Part shown: positions 1 through 8,173 of the stretch, in pieces | How positions within the stretch are numbered: position 1 is the stretch's first letter | How the letters are laid out: each line of letters starts with the position of its first letter | Assembly: GCF_018224615.1 (NCBI RefSeq) | Contig: NZ_JAGTUK010000001.1 | Location: 1 to 64,000, forward strand | Source: Microbacterium paraoxydans | GTDB taxonomy: Bacteria > Actinomycetota > Actinomycetes > Actinomycetales > Microbacteriaceae | Reading direction: 5' to 3' | Length of the DNA: 64,000 nt | Program-made: the position numbers and the translations under genes | Notes under the pieces: generated by a model | Seen by the model: only the letters and a program-made list of their open reading frames with translations | What the model was told of the DNA's origin: nothing | Databases searched by the model: none

Positions 1-263
1 CCGCGGGGGTCGCGCACATGGGAGCGCACGCCCTGGGCGCGGCCGCCTACGCCGCGGTCGCCGCGGGCCTCGCGCAACCCGGGCATCCGGCGGCGACGGC
101 GGATGAGATCGCCTGGCAGCTCGCGCGGCTCTCGCCCGCGGCGGCGGCGGCGCTGCGGGGGCTTCCTCCGCTCGGCACCGACCCGTCCGGGCCGCTCGGC
201 GAAGGTCTCCTGGCGCGCGGGGCCCTCGGCGACGCCATCCGCACCCTCCAGTCGCGCCTCTGA
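1..263 (+). CDS. Immunity-like protein (Imm-5-like), C-terminal part
   Basis: The reading frame is open from base 3 through the left edge, so the gene starts outside the window; the internal ATG at 18 is probably not the start. About 86 C-terminal residues are visible. They are Ala-rich and helical, and the stretch AHMGAHALGAAAYAA resembles the motif of actinobacterial 'putative immunity protein' (Imm-5-like) sequences, as I remember them. No toxin partner is visible. The family call rests on that short motif, so it is tentative. Confidence 0.5.
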   Translation, partial: AGVAHMGAHALGAAAYAAVAAGLAQPGHPAATADEIAWQLARLSPAAAAALRGLPPLGTDPSGPLGEGLLARGALGDAIRTLQSRL

Positions 264-287
264 TCCCGCAGCACCCCGACCGCCCCC

Positions 288-305
288 GCTTCAGCCCCGA
301 TTCAG
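288..305 (+). promoter_or_regulatory. Candidate response-regulator box before the two-component operon
   Basis: CTTCAG at 289-294 is followed 11 bp later by ATTCAG at 300-305, about 25 bp before the regulator start. OmpR/PhoB-type regulators bind direct repeats spaced by about one helical turn. The same word recurs in front of the PepSY gene at 2336-2362, which suggests autoregulation. Confidence 0.4.
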
Positions 306-328
306 CGGCGAGCCGCCACACTGGGGGG

Positions 329-1006
329 ATGCGGATCCTGGTGGTGGACGACGAGGTGCGTCTGGCCGAGGGCGTGCGCCGGGGGCTGGAGGCCGAGGGC
401 TTCGCCGTCGATGTGGCGCACAACGGGGTGGACGGACTCTGGCGGGCGCGCGAGAACCGGTACGACGCGATCGTGCTCGACCTGATGATGCCGGGCCTGA
501 GCGGGTGGAAGGTGTGTGAGGCGCTGCGGGCAGAGGAGAACTGGACGCCCGTGCTGATGCTCACGGCGAAGGACGGCGAGTGGGATCAGGTGGAGGCCTT
601 GGAGTCCGGTGCCGACGACTACGTGACGAAGCCGTTCTCGTTCGCGATCCTCGTGGCACGGCTGCGGGCGCTCGTGCGGCGCGGCGCGGTAGCGCGACCG
701 ACCGTGCTCGAGGCCGGAGACCTGCGCCTCGACCCCGCCGGTCACCACGTGTGGCGCGGCGAGACCCCGATCACGCTCACGGCCCGCGAGTTCGCGGTGC
801 TGGAGCACCTGATGCGGCACCGCGGCCAGGTGTTGTCCAAGCGCGACCTCATCGCGGGCGTGTGGGACGACGACTTCGACGGCGACCCGAACATCGTCGA
901 GGTGTACGTGGGGCATCTACGCCGCAAGGTCGACAAACCGTTCGGACGGACGGCCATCGAGACCATCCGCGGTGCGGGCTACCGTCTGGCGGCCGACGGT
1001 GGCTAG
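329..1006 (+). CDS. OmpR/PhoB-family response regulator
   Basis: This is a 225-residue two-domain regulator. The receiver domain (about 1-115) has the acidic pair D7/D8, the phosphoacceptor D51 in VLDLMMPG, and the conserved Lys in TKPFSF. The C-terminal winged helix (about 125-222) has the OmpR signature LTAREFAVLEHL and ends in the typical IRGAGYRL hairpin. It overlaps the kinase gene by 8 bp, so the two form a translationally coupled pair. The ligand sensed is not evident. A direct-repeat box in its own promoter and another before the PepSY gene at 2386 suggest the targets. Confidence 0.95.
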   Translation: MRILVVDDEVRLAEGVRRGLEAEGFAVDVAHNGVDGLWRARENRYDAIVLDLMMPGLSGWKVCEALRAEENWTPVLMLTAKDGEWDQVEALESGADDYVTKPFSFAILVARLRALVRRGAVARPTVLEAGDLRLDPAGHHVWRGETPITLTAREFAVLEHLMRHRGQVLSKRDLIAGVWDDDFDGDPNIVEVYVGHLRRKVDKPFGRTAIETIRGAGYRLAADGG

Positions 1007-2315
1007 CCGGTTCCTCCGGTCGGTGCGCGGCCGCACGACGATCGGGGCGACGGTGGTCGTGGCCGTGGCGCTCCTGATCGGGTCGTTCTCCTTCTACGGC
1101 GTACTCAGCGCCAGCATGCACGGTGCCAGGGAGCGTGCGGCCGAGCAGCGGCTGGAGGAGCTGACGCAGCGCTTCGAGGGTCCGGCGCGCCCCGGCCCGG
1201 AGCAGCTCGACGACGACATCGTGCAGCTGATCGGCCGCGACGGCTCGGTGCGTCGCGCGAGCGAGGAGGCGCAGGACGTGCTCGGCTCGACCGCGCTCCC
1301 GGTACACGACGATCCCCGCGCGTTCACGATCGACGGCGAGCGAATGGTGGTCGTGTCGGAGGAGCTCGACGACGGGCAGAAGCTCGTGCTGGCCGTGCCG
1401 ATGGAGGACGACGCGGAGACGCTCGCCACGGTCGCGACGCTGCTCGCGGTCGCGGTGCCTGCGTTGCTGGTGCTGGTCGCCGCGACCACCTGGCTCGTGA
1501 CGGGGCGGGCGCTGCGTCCGGTCACCCGCATCCGCGGCGAGGTGGACGGCATCACGGCGGAGCGCCTGGACCGCCGCGTGCCCGTGCCGGATACGGGCGA
1601 CGAGATCGCGTCCCTCGCCACCACCATGAACGGCATGCTCGACCGGCTCGACGCGGCCGCGACCGCGCAGCGCCGGTTCGTGTCCGACGCCTCGCACGAG
1701 CTGCGCTCCCCGCTCGCGACCATCCGTCAGCACGCCGAGCTCGCGCAGGCGCACCCGGAGGTCACGAGCATCGAGGAGCTGGCGGAGGTGGTGTCGGAGG
1801 AGGGGCTGCGACTGCAGGGCATCGTGGAGTCGCTGCTGCTGCTGGCCCGGCTCGACGAGGGCGTGGCCGGAGCATCGGAGCCGGTCGATCTGGACGACCT
1901 GGCGCTCACCGAGGTGAGACGTCTGCGCGCGGCGGGGTTCGAGGTGGACGGCTCGGGCATCGGCGCGGCGCGGGTGCGCGGCGACGCCCGGCTCCTGGCG
2001 CAGCTGGTGCGCAACCTCGCCGACAACGCAGCCCGGCACGCACGCGGGCACCTGGCGATCGGGGTGGCCACGGTGGAGCGGCACGTGTTCCTGACCGTGG
2101 AGGACGACGGGGCCGGGGTGCCCGAGGCCGAGCGAGAGCGGATCTTCGAACGGTTCGTGCGGCTCGACGAGGCCAGGAGCCGGGATGCGGGCGGCAGCGG
2201 CCTGGGTCTGGCGATCGCCCGCAGCATCGCGACCTCGGCGCACGGGACCGTGTCGGTGGACGACTCGCGGTGGGGCGGCGCGCGGTTCGTGGTGACGCTG
2301 CCCTCGGCCGACTGA
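999..2315 (+). CDS. Sensor histidine kinase (HAMP, HisKA, HATPase)
   Basis: I chose the GTG at 999, which overlaps the regulator stop (GTGGCTAG); an upstream GTG at 972 is possible. The 438-residue protein has two membrane helices (about 12-32 and 148-170) around a short extracellular loop, then a HAMP linker. The dimerisation/phosphotransfer box SDASHELRSPL follows, with His at about residue 233. The ATP-binding domain has an N-box NLADNAARHA and the G-boxes EDDGAGVP and GSGLGLAI. It phosphorylates the upstream regulator. The extracellular loop is too short and generic to name a signal. Confidence 0.95.
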   Translation: MASRFLRSVRGRTTIGATVVVAVALLIGSFSFYGVLSASMHGARERAAEQRLEELTQRFEGPARPGPEQLDDDIVQLIGRDGSVRRASEEAQDVLGSTALPVHDDPRAFTIDGERMVVVSEELDDGQKLVLAVPMEDDAETLATVATLLAVAVPALLVLVAATTWLVTGRALRPVTRIRGEVDGITAERLDRRVPVPDTGDEIASLATTMNGMLDRLDAAATAQRRFVSDASHELRSPLATIRQHAELAQAHPEVTSIEELAEVVSEEGLRLQGIVESLLLLARLDEGVAGASEPVDLDDLALTEVRRLRAAGFEVDGSGIGAARVRGDARLLAQLVRNLADNAARHARGHLAIGVATVERHVFLTVEDDGAGVPEAERERIFERFVRLDEARSRDAGGSGLGLAIARSIATSAHGTVSVDDSRWGGARFVVTLPSAD

Positions 2316-2325
2316 CCGCGCATTC

Positions 2326-2362
2326 CTGAAGAGCGCTTCAGGTCGCTTCAGGGTGGCTTCAG
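2326..2362 (+). promoter_or_regulatory. Triple CTTCAG direct repeat before the PepSY gene
   Basis: CTTCAG occurs at 2336-2341, 2346-2351 and 2357-2362, with 10-11 bp spacing, and its reverse CTGAAG at 2326-2331. The spacing puts the copies on one face of the helix, as for OmpR-type binding sites. It lies between the kinase stop (2315) and the PepSY gene start (2386) and matches the repeat before the regulator gene. Confidence 0.5.
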
Positions 2363-2385
2363 CGCCCGCTCGGCACCATCGAAGC

Positions 2386-3252
2386 ATGAACGCCAAGACT
2401 CCCGACCAGACCCCGAACCCCGACGAGACCCCGACCACCGGTACCCCCGCACCCGACGGCTCCGCGGCCGCCGATGCCCCCACGGTTCCGGTCGCCCCGG
2501 CCACCGCACACGGCACCGCCGCCGACGGCACCCCGATGCCCGACGCCACCGCTGCCCCGCACCCCGCCGCGGCCGAGGCGACTCCCCCGGCGAAGCCCCG
2601 ACGCAAGCGGGCGCTGCTGATCGGCGGAGGCATCGCGGCGGCCGTGCTGCTCGCGGGCGGCGGCGTCGCGGTCGGCGCGGCCATCGGCGATGAGTTCGGC
2701 GACGACGACCGCCCTGCCGTGGACGGCCCCCGTCACGGCGACCGCGACGGGGAGCACGGCCCGCGCGGTGACCACGGTCCGCGCGACGACGACCGCGACG
2801 ACCGTCCGGCGAACGCGGGCGGCCCGGTGACCGGCATCGGCACGGCCTCCGTCGACGAACTGCTCGACATCGCCGAAGCGGCGCGCGGAGCCGCGGACGG
2901 CGAGGTGACCTCGATCGATGCCAAGCGCGACGGCACGTGGGAGGTGCAGCTGACCACGGCCGCGGGCGACGAGAGCGACGTGCGCGTGGACGACGACCTC
3001 GACGCCACCGTCGTGGCGACCGAGCGGGCGGACGAGGGCGACACCGGCCCCGCGCTCACGCTCGACGAGGAGACGATCCGCGCGCTCGTGGAGGCGGCGC
3101 TCGCGGAGGCCGACGGCCGGATCACCGACCTCGACGTGGACGCCGACGACGTGAACCCCTACGACGCGTCGGTGCTCACGGACGACAACCGCTCGATCGA
3201 CATCTCCTTCGACGCCTCGTTCGCCGTGGTGGGAACCGACCTCGACGACTGA
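2386..3252 (+). CDS. PepSY-like membrane protein linked to the two-component system
   Basis: The start is the ATG of MNAKTPDQ; the protein is 288 residues. The N-terminal 75 residues are Pro/Thr/Ala-rich and disordered. A single membrane helix (about 80-105, after the basic KPRRKR) gives an extracellular C-terminus. That part starts with an Asp/Arg/His-rich, low-complexity linker and carries two modules resembling PepSY domains (SVDELLDIAEAA and EETIRALVEAALAEA, each followed by a beta hairpin). PepSY proteins are often regulated by and adjacent to two-component systems and may bind peptides or inhibit proteases. The function here is inferred from that context only. Confidence 0.75.
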   Translation: MNAKTPDQTPNPDETPTTGTPAPDGSAAADAPTVPVAPATAHGTAADGTPMPDATAAPHPAAAEATPPAKPRRKRALLIGGGIAAAVLLAGGGVAVGAAIGDEFGDDDRPAVDGPRHGDRDGEHGPRGDHGPRDDDRDDRPANAGGPVTGIGTASVDELLDIAEAARGAADGEVTSIDAKRDGTWEVQLTTAAGDESDVRVDDDLDATVVATERADEGDTGPALTLDEETIRALVEAALAEADGRITDLDVDADDVNPYDASVLTDDNRSIDISFDASFAVVGTDLDD

Positions 3253-3281
3253 GGCCGGGCGGCGGCGGATAGCATGCAAGC

Positions 3282-3509
3282 ATGACGAACTCCGATCCGG
3301 TCGACGAGGTCTCCATCGGCGGCGAGGTCATCCGCCTCGGACAGTTCCTCAAGTTCGCCGGGCTGCTCGACTCGGGCGGCGACGCGAAGGAGGTCATCAT
3401 CGACGGCTTCGTGACGGTGAACGGCGAGGTCGACCGTCGCCGCGGCCGTCAGCTGCACGACGGCGACGTGGTCGCGTTCGAGGGCCGGGCGGTGCGCGTC
3501 CGGCCCTGA
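3282..3509 (+). CDS. S4-domain RNA-binding protein (YbcJ/RqcP-like)
   Basis: This small 75-residue protein is essentially one S4 fold: IRLGQFLKFAGLLDSGGDAK, then VIIDGFVTVNGEVDRRRGRQL and DGDVVAFEG. The family binds structured RNA, usually ribosomal; YbcJ-like proteins are stand-alone S4 domains of this size. It stands alone on the plus strand. Its last 61 bp overlap the 3' end of the convergent exporter gene. Confidence 0.85.
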   Translation: MTNSDPVDEVSIGGEVIRLGQFLKFAGLLDSGGDAKEVIIDGFVTVNGEVDRRRGRQLHDGDVVAFEGRAVRVRP

Positions 3510-4456
3510 GCCGTGCGGCGTTCGCCTGACGACTCCGGCTCTTCCGCCGTCGCCTCTGCGCGCTCCTGCCGCTCCCCCGCGAGCACGACCGCCACGCCCC
3601 CGCCGCACAGGGCGAAGCCGATCACGGTCAGCGCGGTCAGCGGCTCTCCCAGCAGCAGGGCGCCGGCGAGCGCGGTGGCCGGGGCGATGAGGAACAGCAG
3701 GGCCTGCAGCGCGGTGATGCCGACGCGGCGCAGCAGCCACCAGTAGAGGCCGTACGCCGCGAGCGTCGGGAACACGGCGGCGAGGACGACTGCGAGCCAG
3801 AACCCCGGGGCGGCCGGAGGCACCAGGTCTCCCGTGACCAGAGCGATGCCGAGCAGCAGGACCGCGGTGACCGTCAGGTGCACGGTGAGCGTGACGAGCA
3901 TCCCCGTCCGCACCGGGGACCGACGCTGGAGGAGGGTCCCGATCACCAGGCACACCATGGCGGCGGCCGGGAGCAGGTAGGCCGCGGGCGGCGCCGAAGA
4001 CGAGCCGAACTGCGAGTGCACGACCAGGGCGACGCCGAGGGCCCCGAGGGCGAGTCCGGCCCATTGCGCGCCGCGCACGCGGAGGCCGAGGATCGGTCCG
4101 ACCAGCGCGGCGACCACGAGCGGCTGCACGGCATCGATGAGCGCGACGGTTCCGGTGGCGATGCCGCTCGCGACGGCTCCGTACACCGCGGCGCAGTAGC
4201 CGAACTGTGCGAAGAGCCCGATCGCGGCCTGGGTGCCGAGTTCGCGTGGCGTCACGCCTCGTGCGGCGCCGGTCGCGATCACCACCGCGAGCAGCACGAC
4301 CGCGAGGGGCACGAACCGCCAGACGAGGAGCGTGAGGGCGGACACGTCCACGGTCCCGAACGCGGCGATGAGGAATCCGGAGCTCCACGTGATCACGAAC
4401 GCGACCGCGGCCGTGACCGTCACGGCCCCACGAACTATACCGATCTGTTTACTCAT
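3449..4456 (-). CDS. EamA-family (DMT) transporter
   Basis: The start is the ATG of MSKQIGIVRG; the protein is 335 residues. It shows about ten hydrophobic helices in two EamA repeats (WSSGFLIAAFG near the start, the second repeat after residue 160). EamA proteins are drug/metabolite exporters or permeases of the inner membrane. The tail after residue 300 is polar and runs into the opposite-strand S4 gene. It is divergent from the TetR gene at 4490, with a shared palindromic site between them, so TetR-controlled export is likely. The substrate is unknown. Confidence 0.85.
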   Translation of the reverse strand: MSKQIGIVRGAVTVTAAVAFVITWSSGFLIAAFGTVDVSALTLLVWRFVPLAVVLLAVVIATGAARGVTPRELGTQAAIGLFAQFGYCAAVYGAVASGIATGTVALIDAVQPLVVAALVGPILGLRVRGAQWAGLALGALGVALVVHSQFGSSSAPPAAYLLPAAAMVCLVIGTLLQRRSPVRTGMLVTLTVHLTVTAVLLLGIALVTGDLVPPAAPGFWLAVVLAAVFPTLAAYGLYWWLLRRVGITALQALLFLIAPATALAGALLLGEPLTALTVIGFALCGGGVAVVLAGERQERAEATAEEPESSGERRTAQGRTRTARPSNATTSPSCS

Positions 4457-4465
4457 GACCTCGAC

Positions 4466-4481
4466 TATACAGGCCGGTATA
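4466..4481. promoter_or_regulatory. Candidate TetR operator between exporter and regulator
   Basis: TATAC at 4466-4470 and GTATA at 4477-4481 flank AGGCCG, giving a 16-bp near-perfect palindrome with one mismatched pair. It ends 9 bp before the TetR start and 10 bp from the exporter start. A further CTATAC copy lies at 4435-4440, inside the exporter's first codons. The location and symmetry fit the usual TetR autoregulation. Confidence 0.5.
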
Positions 4482-4489
4482 CTCGGGGC

Positions 4490-5074
4490 ATGCCCCAGGA
4501 CGTTCCAGAGCTCGCGCCCCTCACTCCCGGAGCACGTCGGGTGCTCGACGCCGCCTCCCGGCTGTTCTACGAGCGCGGCATCCACACGGTCGGCGTCGAC
4601 ACCGTCGCTGCCGCCGCCGGCGTCACCAAGAAGACCCTCTACGACCGGTTCGGCTCGAAGGAGGCGCTCGTCGTCGCCTACCTCCAGCACCGCGACGCGC
4701 GCTGGCGCGACCACGTCGCCGCGCACCTCGCGCGCGTGCCGGAGCCCGGAGTCGACCGGGTGCTGGCGGTCTTCGACGCCGCCATCACCTGGTCCGACGA
4801 GAACAGCCCCAAGGGATGCAGCGCGATCAACGCCAGAGCGGAGATCGACGGCGGCGACGACGACCGCCTCGTGCTCGCGGAGGCCTCGCGGCAGAAGACC
4901 TGGCTCCTCTCCGTGTTCCGCGACCTGCTCGCCGAAGCGGGGTTCCCCGACGCACCGCGACGCGCCGAGACCCTGATGCTGCTCTACGAAGGCGCGATCG
5001 TCACCGTCGGCATGGGCACGTTCGCGAAGCCGTTCCACGTGGCGCGGGCCACCGCGAAGACGCTGCTGACCTAG
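4490..5074 (+). CDS. TetR/AcrR-family regulator of the divergent exporter
   Basis: This 194-residue protein has an N-terminal helix-turn-helix (about 14-60) with LDAASRLFYERGIHTVGVD and VTKKTLYDRFGSKEALV. The C-terminal helical ligand domain includes SPKGCSAINARAEI, a Cys-containing motif shared by a TetR subgroup often found next to efflux genes. The start ATG lies 9 bp after a palindrome, so autorepression is likely. It probably represses the EamA gene on the other strand and releases on binding the exported compound. Confidence 0.88.
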   Translation: MPQDVPELAPLTPGARRVLDAASRLFYERGIHTVGVDTVAAAAGVTKKTLYDRFGSKEALVVAYLQHRDARWRDHVAAHLARVPEPGVDRVLAVFDAAITWSDENSPKGCSAINARAEIDGGDDDRLVLAEASRQKTWLLSVFRDLLAEAGFPDAPRRAETLMLLYEGAIVTVGMGTFAKPFHVARATAKTLLT

Positions 5075-5111
5075 GACGCAACGGCCCCGGCATCGGGGTT
5101 CGCGAAGGATG

Positions 5112-5131
5112 CGACCTGATAATGGGTAACA
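5112..5131 (+). promoter_or_regulatory. Candidate promoter giving a leaderless transcript
   Basis: GATAAT at 5118-5123 is a good -10 hexamer, and the usual start site 7-8 bp downstream falls on the ATG at 5131. No Shine-Dalgarno precedes that ATG. Leaderless mRNAs are common in actinobacteria, so this decides the start in favour of 5131 over the ATG at 5122, which would lie inside the -10. Confidence 0.4.
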
Positions 5132-5805
5132 TGCCACGTCCTATCGACGCCTACCGCGGCCTTGCCCAGTCGAGTCGCCTGCGAGTCCTCGACGCTCTGC
5201 TGGACACCCCGGGGATCGGTCTCGCGGAACTGTCCGACCTCACGGGCCTGCACGTCAACACCCTCCGCGACCACCTCCGCATCCTGGAGCGGGAAGGTCA
5301 CGTCCGCTCCGAGGTCGAGCACACCGGTCGCCGGGGTCGCCCCCGCCTGCGGTTCTCGGTGGTGACCGCCGCCGATCGCAACGAGGTCGCCGAGCGGCAC
5401 CTGCGGGATGCGATCAGGCACGGCGACCTCATGCGCGCGGTGCTCCCGGCGACCGAGTCGTCGCTGCCGACCGATGCGACGCATCAGCTCGACGCGCTCT
5501 ACCACCACCTCCACGAGGTGGGCCTGGAGCCCGAGGTCGACGAGGAGGCGCTGACGATCCAGCTCGCTCCGTGCCGCTTCCATGCTCTCCTCGCGGAGGA
5601 CGGGGCGATCGCGTGCCGCGTGCATGAGGAACTGCTGCGTTCGCTGCTGGAGCGCGCGGGCGGGCCGATCGTGGTTGACCGGGTGCTGCCCTTCACCGAT
5701 GCGCACACCTGCCGGGTCCACCTCGCGCTGCGCGAGCGTGCGTCTCAGGGCAGCGTCTTGCCTTCCAGCGTCGCGGCGAACGAGACGCCGGGCGTGGAGC
5801 GGTAG
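5131..5805 (+). CDS. HTH regulator of the SufR-like (COG2345) group
   Basis: The 224-residue protein has an N-terminal winged helix (about 5-75, LSDLTGLHVNTLRDHLRILE). In its C-terminal part Cys occurs in APCRF, IACRVH and HTCRVHL. These match the positions of Fe-S cluster ligands in SufR-like regulators, so it may sense iron-sulfur or redox state; that is inference from the family. It is transcribed alone, and its last 61 bp overlap the convergent phosphoesterase gene. No suf genes are in the window, so the target is unknown. Confidence 0.75.
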   Translation: MPRPIDAYRGLAQSSRLRVLDALLDTPGIGLAELSDLTGLHVNTLRDHLRILEREGHVRSEVEHTGRRGRPRLRFSVVTAADRNEVAERHLRDAIRHGDLMRAVLPATESSLPTDATHQLDALYHHLHEVGLEPEVDEEALTIQLAPCRFHALLAEDGAIACRVHEELLRSLLERAGGPIVVDRVLPFTDAHTCRVHLALRERASQGSVLPSSVAANETPGVER

Positions 5806-8096
5806 TTCAGGTGCGTCGAGACCGCGATCACGTTGGCACCCGGGCGTAGCGACGACGCGGGGATCGAGATCACGAGGGGCGAGGCGATCGCCGCGGCCGT
5901 GCTCGGCGCCGCCGTGGCGTAGGTGGTCGAGGTCACGGTGGTCGCCGGGAGGCGCAATCGCCCCACTTCGACGCCGTTGACCGTCACCACCGCACCATCG
6001 TCCGCACGCGCGGTGAGCACGAGTTCGGAGAGCGTGGCGGGGTCGGCCACCGTGAACGTCGTGCGGAAGAGCATGCTGATGGGCCGCTGCGTGGTGGGTG
6101 GAGGCACGTCCACGACCGTCGTGATCCCGCTGCCGAAGCCCAGCGGCGCCGGCCCCTGCCCCCAGGCCGCATCGTCGAACGTCACACCGGTCCAGCCCGT
6201 TGGCCACGCTCCGGCGGCGTAGCGGAAGCGCCAGGTGGCATCACTGCGCACCAGCGTGATGGGCACCGGCGTGGCCGCGGGAGGTGTGGTGACGGAGACA
6301 GTGGTCGCGGCGGACCGCGCACCGTCGGCCCCGACCGCGATCACCGCGTACGACACCGAGCTCCCCGCGGGTGCCGTCGTGTCCGTCACCACCCCCGTCG
6401 CGCCTGTCCCCGTCAGCGTCGTCATTCCAGGGCGCGACACCTCCACACCGGCCACCGCGCCTCCGGGGCCCGGCGACCACGCGATGTCCACGCTCGTGGG
6501 AGACGTGGCGGTCGCGCTGGCCACCGGGGCGCCCGGAGGGTCCTGCGGGGGTTCGGTGGTCGTGCGGCGCCCGGTCATCACGAGGTCGAACGTGCTGTCC
6601 GGTGTGCCGCGGTAGTTCACGTGCGCCGAGGCCGCGATCACGTTGGGGCCGTCGCGCAGCAGCCCGGGAGGCACGGCGAACACGGCGGGGTCGGCGGTCG
6701 CCACGCTGGTCGAGCGCACGGCGTCGGCGTAGGTCGCGCTCGTGGGCGTGGTGGACTGCAGGTGCGAGGTGCCCAGCAGCGTGCCGTTGACCCACACGGC
6801 GACCCCGTCGTCGGCGCGCGTGGTCACGGTCACGCCGCTGAGCTCCGCCACGTCGGCGAGCGTCACGGTGGTGCGGAAGATCATGGCCCTGGCCCGGTTC
6901 GTGCTGGGCGGGCCGAGATCGATCGAGGTGACGGCGCCGGTCCCCCAACCGAGCGGGGCCCTCCCCGAGCCCCACCCGGAGTCGTCGAACCCGAGGGCCG
7001 TCCAGCCCGCGGGCCACGCCTGCGTCGAGTTGCGCCACTTCCACGTGGAGCCGCCCGCGAGCAGCACCTCGTCGGTCCCGGCGGTCAGGTCGATCGGGAG
7101 GGTGAAGCGGCTGCCGGCATCGGTCTCGTACTGCTGCAGCGTGGGCGAGTACGTGTACGCGTCGACCGTGCCCGCCGCCGGGTCGAACGTGTAGTAGCGC
7201 AGCCAGCCGTTGCCGCCGTTCGCGCGGCTCTGGTAGTTCGACAGGATCTGGTGCACGGGCGTGCCGCACGCGTTGGGGTCGGTGCGCCGCGCCTCGCCGA
7301 TGTCGCCGTCATGCCAGTGCCCGTTGACGACCATCGCGATGGAGCAGTTCTTCGACACGAAGTCGTTCCACAGGGTCACCGCGGAGACGGAGGTGACGTC
7401 GGTGCGGATGACGTGCGTGGAGCGCGTGCCACCCGTGTTGATGAAGCCATGCGTCGCCAAAATCACGGTGCGGTCGGGGTGGGCGTCGATCACGCGCTGC
7501 GCCCACGCGAGGGTGTACGCGGGCGACTCGAACTCGAGGCTCAGCAGCAGCAGCTTGGTGTCGCCCACGGTCAGGAGGCTGTAGTTGTCCTTGTTCTTGC
7601 GGTCGATGCCGTCGGGGCCGAACTGGTTCTGGCCGAGGTACCCGCCGTACGACACGGTCGGGCTGTTCCACGAGGCGGCGGAGTAGCGCGTCGGGGGGAA
7701 GTACGTGTCGTACGTGCTGGACTCGCCGGTGGTGATGTCGAGGTCGTGGTTGCCGGGGAGCACCGAGCTCGGAACCCCGGCGTCGTCGAGTGTCTTCATG
7801 TGACGGCTCGCGCGTTCCCAGTGGTTCACGTTCGGCCACGACTCGACCAGGTCGCCCACCTGGATCACGAACTTCGTGTTGAGCTGCGCGCGCGTGTCGA
7901 CGATCCACTGCGTCTGCGCCCCCATGGTCTGCTCGTAGGTGCTCGACGCCGTGTAGCCCTGCGTGTCGGGCAGCACCACGATCGTGAAGGTCTCGTCGGC
8001 GGCGGTCGCGACGGCGGGTACGAGCGCGCCGACCAGCAGCGCGGTTGCTCCGACCGCCGCCAGCGCACGACGCCGTGCGCGCGTCCACGTCCCCAT
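5745..8096 (-). CDS. Secreted calcineurin-like metallophosphoesterase, multidomain
   Basis: This 783-residue protein has a Sec signal peptide (basic TRARRR, hydrophobic core, cut near ATAAD). The catalytic domain (about 35-310) has all metal-binding blocks: PDTQGYT, QVGDLVE, PGNHDLD, ATHGF and NGHWHDGD. Two C-terminal modules share the pattern W-R-x-W-P-x-GW-x-FDD-x-W and look like carbohydrate-binding-type jelly rolls, separated by a fibronectin III domain. There is no wall anchor, so it is probably secreted. It likely hydrolyses external phosphoesters. The substrate is not evident. Confidence 0.88.
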   Translation of the reverse strand: MGTWTRARRRALAAVGATALLVGALVPAVATAADETFTIVVLPDTQGYTASSTYEQTMGAQTQWIVDTRAQLNTKFVIQVGDLVESWPNVNHWERASRHMKTLDDAGVPSSVLPGNHDLDITTGESSTYDTYFPPTRYSAASWNSPTVSYGGYLGQNQFGPDGIDRKNKDNYSLLTVGDTKLLLLSLEFESPAYTLAWAQRVIDAHPDRTVILATHGFINTGGTRSTHVIRTDVTSVSAVTLWNDFVSKNCSIAMVVNGHWHDGDIGEARRTDPNACGTPVHQILSNYQSRANGGNGWLRYYTFDPAAGTVDAYTYSPTLQQYETDAGSRFTLPIDLTAGTDEVLLAGGSTWKWRNSTQAWPAGWTALGFDDSGWGSGRAPLGWGTGAVTSIDLGPPSTNRARAMIFRTTVTLADVAELSGVTVTTRADDGVAVWVNGTLLGTSHLQSTTPTSATYADAVRSTSVATADPAVFAVPPGLLRDGPNVIAASAHVNYRGTPDSTFDLVMTGRRTTTEPPQDPPGAPVASATATSPTSVDIAWSPGPGGAVAGVEVSRPGMTTLTGTGATGVVTDTTAPAGSSVSYAVIAVGADGARSAATTVSVTTPPAATPVPITLVRSDATWRFRYAAGAWPTGWTGVTFDDAAWGQGPAPLGFGSGITTVVDVPPPTTQRPISMLFRTTFTVADPATLSELVLTARADDGAVVTVNGVEVGRLRLPATTVTSTTYATAAPSTAAAIASPLVISIPASSLRPGANVIAVSTHLNYRSTPGVSFAATLEGKTLP

Positions 8097-8173
8097 GTCG
8101 AACCCCAGTCCACTTCGACTGGCTCCGTCTTACACCCGTCGGGGCGGGGGCCACAAGGGCATGTGGGGCGGGG

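Noticed and set aside
849..2684. Long minus-strand open frame of about 600 codons opposite the histidine kinase
   Set aside because: High-GC third positions open such frames. The composition is Arg/Ala/His-rich without domains, and the plus strand has clear kinase motifs.
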